A DNA stretch of 7,411 nt from SYFY01 sp031385325. Its GTDB lineage: Bacteria > Pseudomonadota > Gammaproteobacteria > Pseudomonadales > Azotimanducaceae. The notes beneath the pieces were generated by a model, which worked only from the letters and a program-made list of their open reading frames with translations, made no database searches and was not told the origin of the DNA. The stretch is taken from assembly GCA_031385325.1 (NCBI GenBank), contig JANNBJ010000167.1:1-7411 (forward strand), given 5' to 3'. Shown here piece by piece: positions 4,832 through 7,411 of this stretch (position 1 is its first letter; each line of letters begins with the position of its first letter). Both the position numbers and the translations under genes were made by a program.

Positions 4832-6949
4832 GTGAGCAACCCGCGAACCGTACACACCTACTGCCGCATTTGCGAACCCACCTGCGCCCTGATCGCCGAG
4901 GTTGATGGTCAACAGAACATCACCCTGCGACCGGACAAGTCACATCCCGTGCACCAGGGATTTGCCTGCCACAAAGGCCTCAATTTCACGGAAATCCATA
5001 ACGACCCGGACCGCCTGAATCACCCGCTCGCCCGGCGCGGTGGCAAGGATGCGGTGGCATCGTTCGATCAACTCGACTGGAACTCGGCCTTCTCGCAGAT
5101 CGCCGCCCGCATCAACGATATTCGCGCCCGGCACGGCGACGACGTATTCGGCATGTATAACGGCAACCCCAGCGCCTTCAATGCCACCGCCCGCGAAGGC
5201 GCGCGACGATTCGCCAGCGAAGTGGGTGTCCGCTACGCCTTCGGTTCCGGCACCCAGGACTGCGCCAACAAATTTGCCACTTCGGAACGAGTGTTCGGCA
5301 CCGCCAATCTGCATCCGATTCCCGACTTCGCCCACACCAGCTATTTTCTCTCCATCGGCAGCAATCCACGCATCTCGCACATGAGCTTTGTGCACACCAC
5401 AGACCCGATGGGCAAACTGCGCAGCATCGTCAAACGTGGTGGCAAGGTGGTGCATATCAATCCACGCCGCATCGAATCTGCCACCCCGGCCACGGGCGAG
5501 GTGGTTCTCATCAAGCCGGACACCGACCTGTACTTCCTCGCCGCATTGATCCACGAGATGGTCGCCAATCGCTGGCATGACGACGCATTTCTGCGCGCGC
5601 ACGGCAGCCATGTCGATGAGCTGCTCGAGTTCGTGTCGTTGTACCCGGCCGAACGTGTAGCCGAAGTCACCGGCATCGCTGCCGATACCATCCGCACCAT
5701 CGCGCGAGAGTTTGCGAGCGCCGATGGTGCCAGCGTGCACTGCTCCACCGGCATCAACATGGGTCGCCAGGGCACCCTCGCCTACTGGCTGGTACAGATG
5801 CTGTCACTGGTCTCCGGCAATCTCGGGCAACGCGGTGGCAATCTTTATTCACCTGGATACTTCGCTGCAGCGACGGTGGGTAAACCCAAGGGCGACGACC
5901 CATTCTTCGACACCGAATTTGGCCAGCTGCGAACCATCACCGGCAGCCTGCCCGGCAACCTGCTCGCTGACTACATCGAAGCCGGCAAGGTGAAGGCACT
6001 GTTCTGCATGTCCGGCAATCCGGTGCTGTCGATGGGTGGCGAATCACGGCTGCGGCGAGCACTTGCCAAACTTGAACTGCTGGTGGTGATCGATCTCTAT
6101 CCAAATGCAACTTCCGCGCTGGCCGATTTTGTACTACCTGCAACCGACTGGCTCGAACGCGAAGACGTCAACGCCATCTCGGTAGGCTTTCATCCCGAAC
6201 CCTACGTGCAATACACCCCGGCGGTGGTTGACCCCATCGCCGACCGCAAACCCGAATGGTGGATCTACAGCAAGTTGGCAGCGGCCATCGGTGGCACCGA
6301 CGTCACAACCAGCAGCACGTTCAATCCCTTGTCGCGGGTGGATCGGCAGCTCACGTCGGCCGGTTTGTCACTGGATGAACTGAAGGCCATGCCCGGACAC
6401 GTACTGCGCCTGCCGGACCCGGCGCCGGAACAGCTGTACGTCCTCGGTGTGCAAACCGACGACAAACACGTCGACTGCTGCCCGTCACTGTTTGCTCCCG
6501 ACCTTGCACATGCAGAAACCCTGTTCAATGAGATGGCAGCCGAAGACGCCCATCAGCTCAAGCTGATTACCCTGCGCACCAACTACATGGTCAACAGCTG
6601 GTATCACAATGCCCCATCGCTGAAGCGCGATAACGCACTCGACAATCCCCTGCACATGAATCCAGCGGATGCACAGCGCCTGCACCTGCAAGCTGGCGCA
6701 GAAATTCGAGTCAGCAACCAGTACGGCAGCATCATCGCCATGCTCAAGCTCGACGACACGCTGCGCCCAGGCGTGGTCGCCATGACCCATGGCTGGGGCC
6801 ATGGCAACAACAAGATGTTGAGTGTGGCAAGCAATCACCCGGGCGTGAACGTCAACGAACTCCTGCCGACCGGTGTGGGGAGTTTTGAGAGGCTCAGCAA
6901 TCAGTCGCACATGACTGGTGTTGCCGTGGAGGTTGCTCTGGCAGGCTGA
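4832..6949 (+). CDS. molybdopterin-dependent oxidoreductase, DMSO reductase/formate dehydrogenase-like family
   Basis: A 705-residue Mo/W-bis(pyranopterin guanine dinucleotide) enzyme. The N-terminus holds a [4Fe-4S] site, C11-x2-C14-x3-C18-x27-C46, followed by His-Lys-Gly, with Lys48 as the usual electron-relay lysine. The central region shows the expected pterin-binding sequences: YNGNPSAFNATAREGARRF, FLSIGSNPRISH (172-183), VVHINPRR (206-213), and SGNPVLSMGGESRLRRAL (394-411). Cys144 in GSGTQDCANKFA sits where the Mo-coordinating Cys/SeCys/Ser is expected. The next residue is Ala, not the His of true formate dehydrogenases, so formate as substrate is doubtful. Residues 577-700 are the C-terminal dinucleotide-binding domain (TLRTNYMVNSWYHN, THGWGHGNNKML). 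There is no twin-arginine signal, so it is cytoplasmic. No electron-transfer subunit is adjacent, as with stand-alone cytoplasmic members. Substrate unknown. It is divergent from the NUDIX gene across 56 bases, so each has its own promoter. Confidence 0.92.
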   Translation: MSNPRTVHTYCRICEPTCALIAEVDGQQNITLRPDKSHPVHQGFACHKGLNFTEIHNDPDRLNHPLARRGGKDAVASFDQLDWNSAFSQIAARINDIRARHGDDVFGMYNGNPSAFNATAREGARRFASEVGVRYAFGSGTQDCANKFATSERVFGTANLHPIPDFAHTSYFLSIGSNPRISHMSFVHTTDPMGKLRSIVKRGGKVVHINPRRIESATPATGEVVLIKPDTDLYFLAALIHEMVANRWHDDAFLRAHGSHVDELLEFVSLYPAERVAEVTGIAADTIRTIAREFASADGASVHCSTGINMGRQGTLAYWLVQMLSLVSGNLGQRGGNLYSPGYFAAATVGKPKGDDPFFDTEFGQLRTITGSLPGNLLADYIEAGKVKALFCMSGNPVLSMGGESRLRRALAKLELLVVIDLYPNATSALADFVLPATDWLEREDVNAISVGFHPEPYVQYTPAVVDPIADRKPEWWIYSKLAAAIGGTDVTTSSTFNPLSRVDRQLTSAGLSLDELKAMPGHVLRLPDPAPEQLYVLGVQTDDKHVDCCPSLFAPDLAHAETLFNEMAAEDAHQLKLITLRTNYMVNSWYHNAPSLKRDNALDNPLHMNPADAQRLHLQAGAEIRVSNQYGSIIAMLKLDDTLRPGVVAMTHGWGHGNNKMLSVASNHPGVNVNELLPTGVGSFERLSNQSHMTGVAVEVALAG

Positions 6950-6966
6950 CCGGTGAATGGATCGCG

Positions 6967-6993
6967 GCAGTGTTCTTTACGATTGACCACTGC
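6967..6993. terminator. weak inverted repeat at convergent gene ends
   Basis: GCAGTG (6967-6972) and CACTGC (6988-6993) are perfect 6-base arms around a 15-base loop. They sit where the Mo enzyme gene and the following minus-strand gene converge (27 bases apart). The long loop and lack of a T-run make a functional bidirectional terminator uncertain. Confidence 0.2.
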
Positions 6994-7411
6994 GTTCGAT
7001 GCCGAGCCTGCCTTCCAGCGACATGAAGCCGCGACGCCAGATTCTTTCGACCACGGTCAGCCACTTCGATTTGTCCGGCTTCACCGGATGCCAGAGCATG
7101 TTGGGCAGTGCGCCGGTACTGGGCATGACAGGCCGATACACAAAGGTGCCGGGCGACAGGTCGTTGCTGGTCCGATGGTTTGTGTAAAAGCGGTTCTGAT
7201 TCCCCTTCGGCACAAACTCGCCATCACCACCAATGTCTTCCACGCTCAACCCGGCGTGATGTACCAGTGTGGGAAAGAGGCTCTCCATATGCCCCTGCGC
7301 GCCGGCCTGATAACCGGAGCCGATGCACGCGACCGCCTGTTTCGACAATCGATAGACCGGGAAAAAACCTCGCAGCCACTCAGAGTGTGGTACATCCAGA
7401 CCCGGCAATTT
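6977..7411 (-). CDS. unidentified protein, C-terminal part (5' end off window), possibly glycosyltransferase-like
   Basis: The reading frame stays open to the right window edge, so only the last 145 codons, including the TAA stop, are present; a TTG near the edge is not a credible start. Visible segments are LRGFFPVYRLSKQAV, then GYQAGAQGHMESLFPTLVHHAGL, DIGGDGEFVPKGNQNRFYTN, SPGTFVYRPVM, and NMLWHPVKP near the end. The Gly-x-Gln/Gly-His-x-Glu plus late His-Pro-x-Lys pattern and the compact alpha/beta look are loosely like bacterial glycosyltransferases of the GT-A type, which often carry a late metal-binding His. I cannot name a family and this comparison is from memory only. The last 30 residues (SKWLTVVERIWRRGFMSLEGRLGI) look amphipathic. 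The gene converges on the Mo enzyme gene, which ends 27 bases away. No membrane segment is visible in this part. Confidence 0.7.
   Translation of the reverse strand, partial: KLPGLDVPHSEWLRGFFPVYRLSKQAVACIGSGYQAGAQGHMESLFPTLVHHAGLSVEDIGGDGEFVPKGNQNRFYTNHRTSNDLSPGTFVYRPVMPSTGALPNMLWHPVKPDKSKWLTVVERIWRRGFMSLEGRLGIERSGQS

Noticed and set aside
4940..5740. A 266-residue open frame antisense to the Mo enzyme gene
   Set aside because: Its frame mirrors the high-GC codon structure of the Mo enzyme, it has repetitive Gly/Ala/Val/His composition and no domain, and the sense strand carries a clear family protein.
1..7411. A novel multi-gene system or single operon across the window
   Set aside because: Genes alternate strands, belong to separate known metabolic families, and show no shared pattern beyond the one divergent dyad.

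Overview
This is a GC-rich (roughly 60% by eye), gene-dense bacterial segment carrying seven protein-coding genes with short intergenic gaps. Protein flavour points to a Proteobacterium, most likely a gammaproteobacterium: a conserved hypothetical with a C-terminal coiled coil, an adenosine-kinase-like PfkB protein, a long GST-like protein and a DcyD-like PLP enzyme. Genus cannot be assigned from the sequence alone. There is no tRNA, rRNA or CRISPR array.

Layout from left to right. The first ~116 bases look non-native and may be the outer end of an insertion sequence, abutting the stop codon of the first gene at a CTAG site (low confidence). Next come a minus-strand coiled-coil protein of unknown function (117-800) and a minus-strand 65-residue small protein with a GTG start and a good ribosome binding site (957-1154). 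A 159-base divergent spacer with a candidate promoter and palindrome leads into a plus-strand PfkB sugar/nucleoside kinase (1314-2135). That kinase converges on a minus-strand GST-fold protein (2157-3173). An 85-base divergent spacer with a near-perfect 20-base dyad separates the GST gene from a plus-strand PLP enzyme of the D-cysteine desulfhydrase type (3259-4272). The 3' end of that gene overlaps, tail to tail by 37 bases, a minus-strand NUDIX hydrolase (4236-4775). A 56-base divergent spacer precedes a large plus-strand molybdopterin oxidoreductase with a [4Fe-4S] site (4832-6949). Finally, a minus-strand gene is cut by the right window edge (6977-7411); it is possibly glycosyltransferase-like.

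Strands alternate almost gene by gene, so this is not one long operon but a row of independently transcribed housekeeping or accessory metabolic genes. The functional themes are sulfur/amino-acid catabolism (D-cysteine desulfhydrase), glutathione-linked chemistry, nucleotide clean-up (NUDIX) and redox (Mo enzyme). I see no convincing multi-gene defence, secretion or biosynthetic system. The points most worth a second look are the dyad between the GST and desulfhydrase genes, the overlapping convergent 3' ends, the unusual NUDIX box, the Mo-enzyme active-site context, the possible IS end, and the unidentified genes at both sides.
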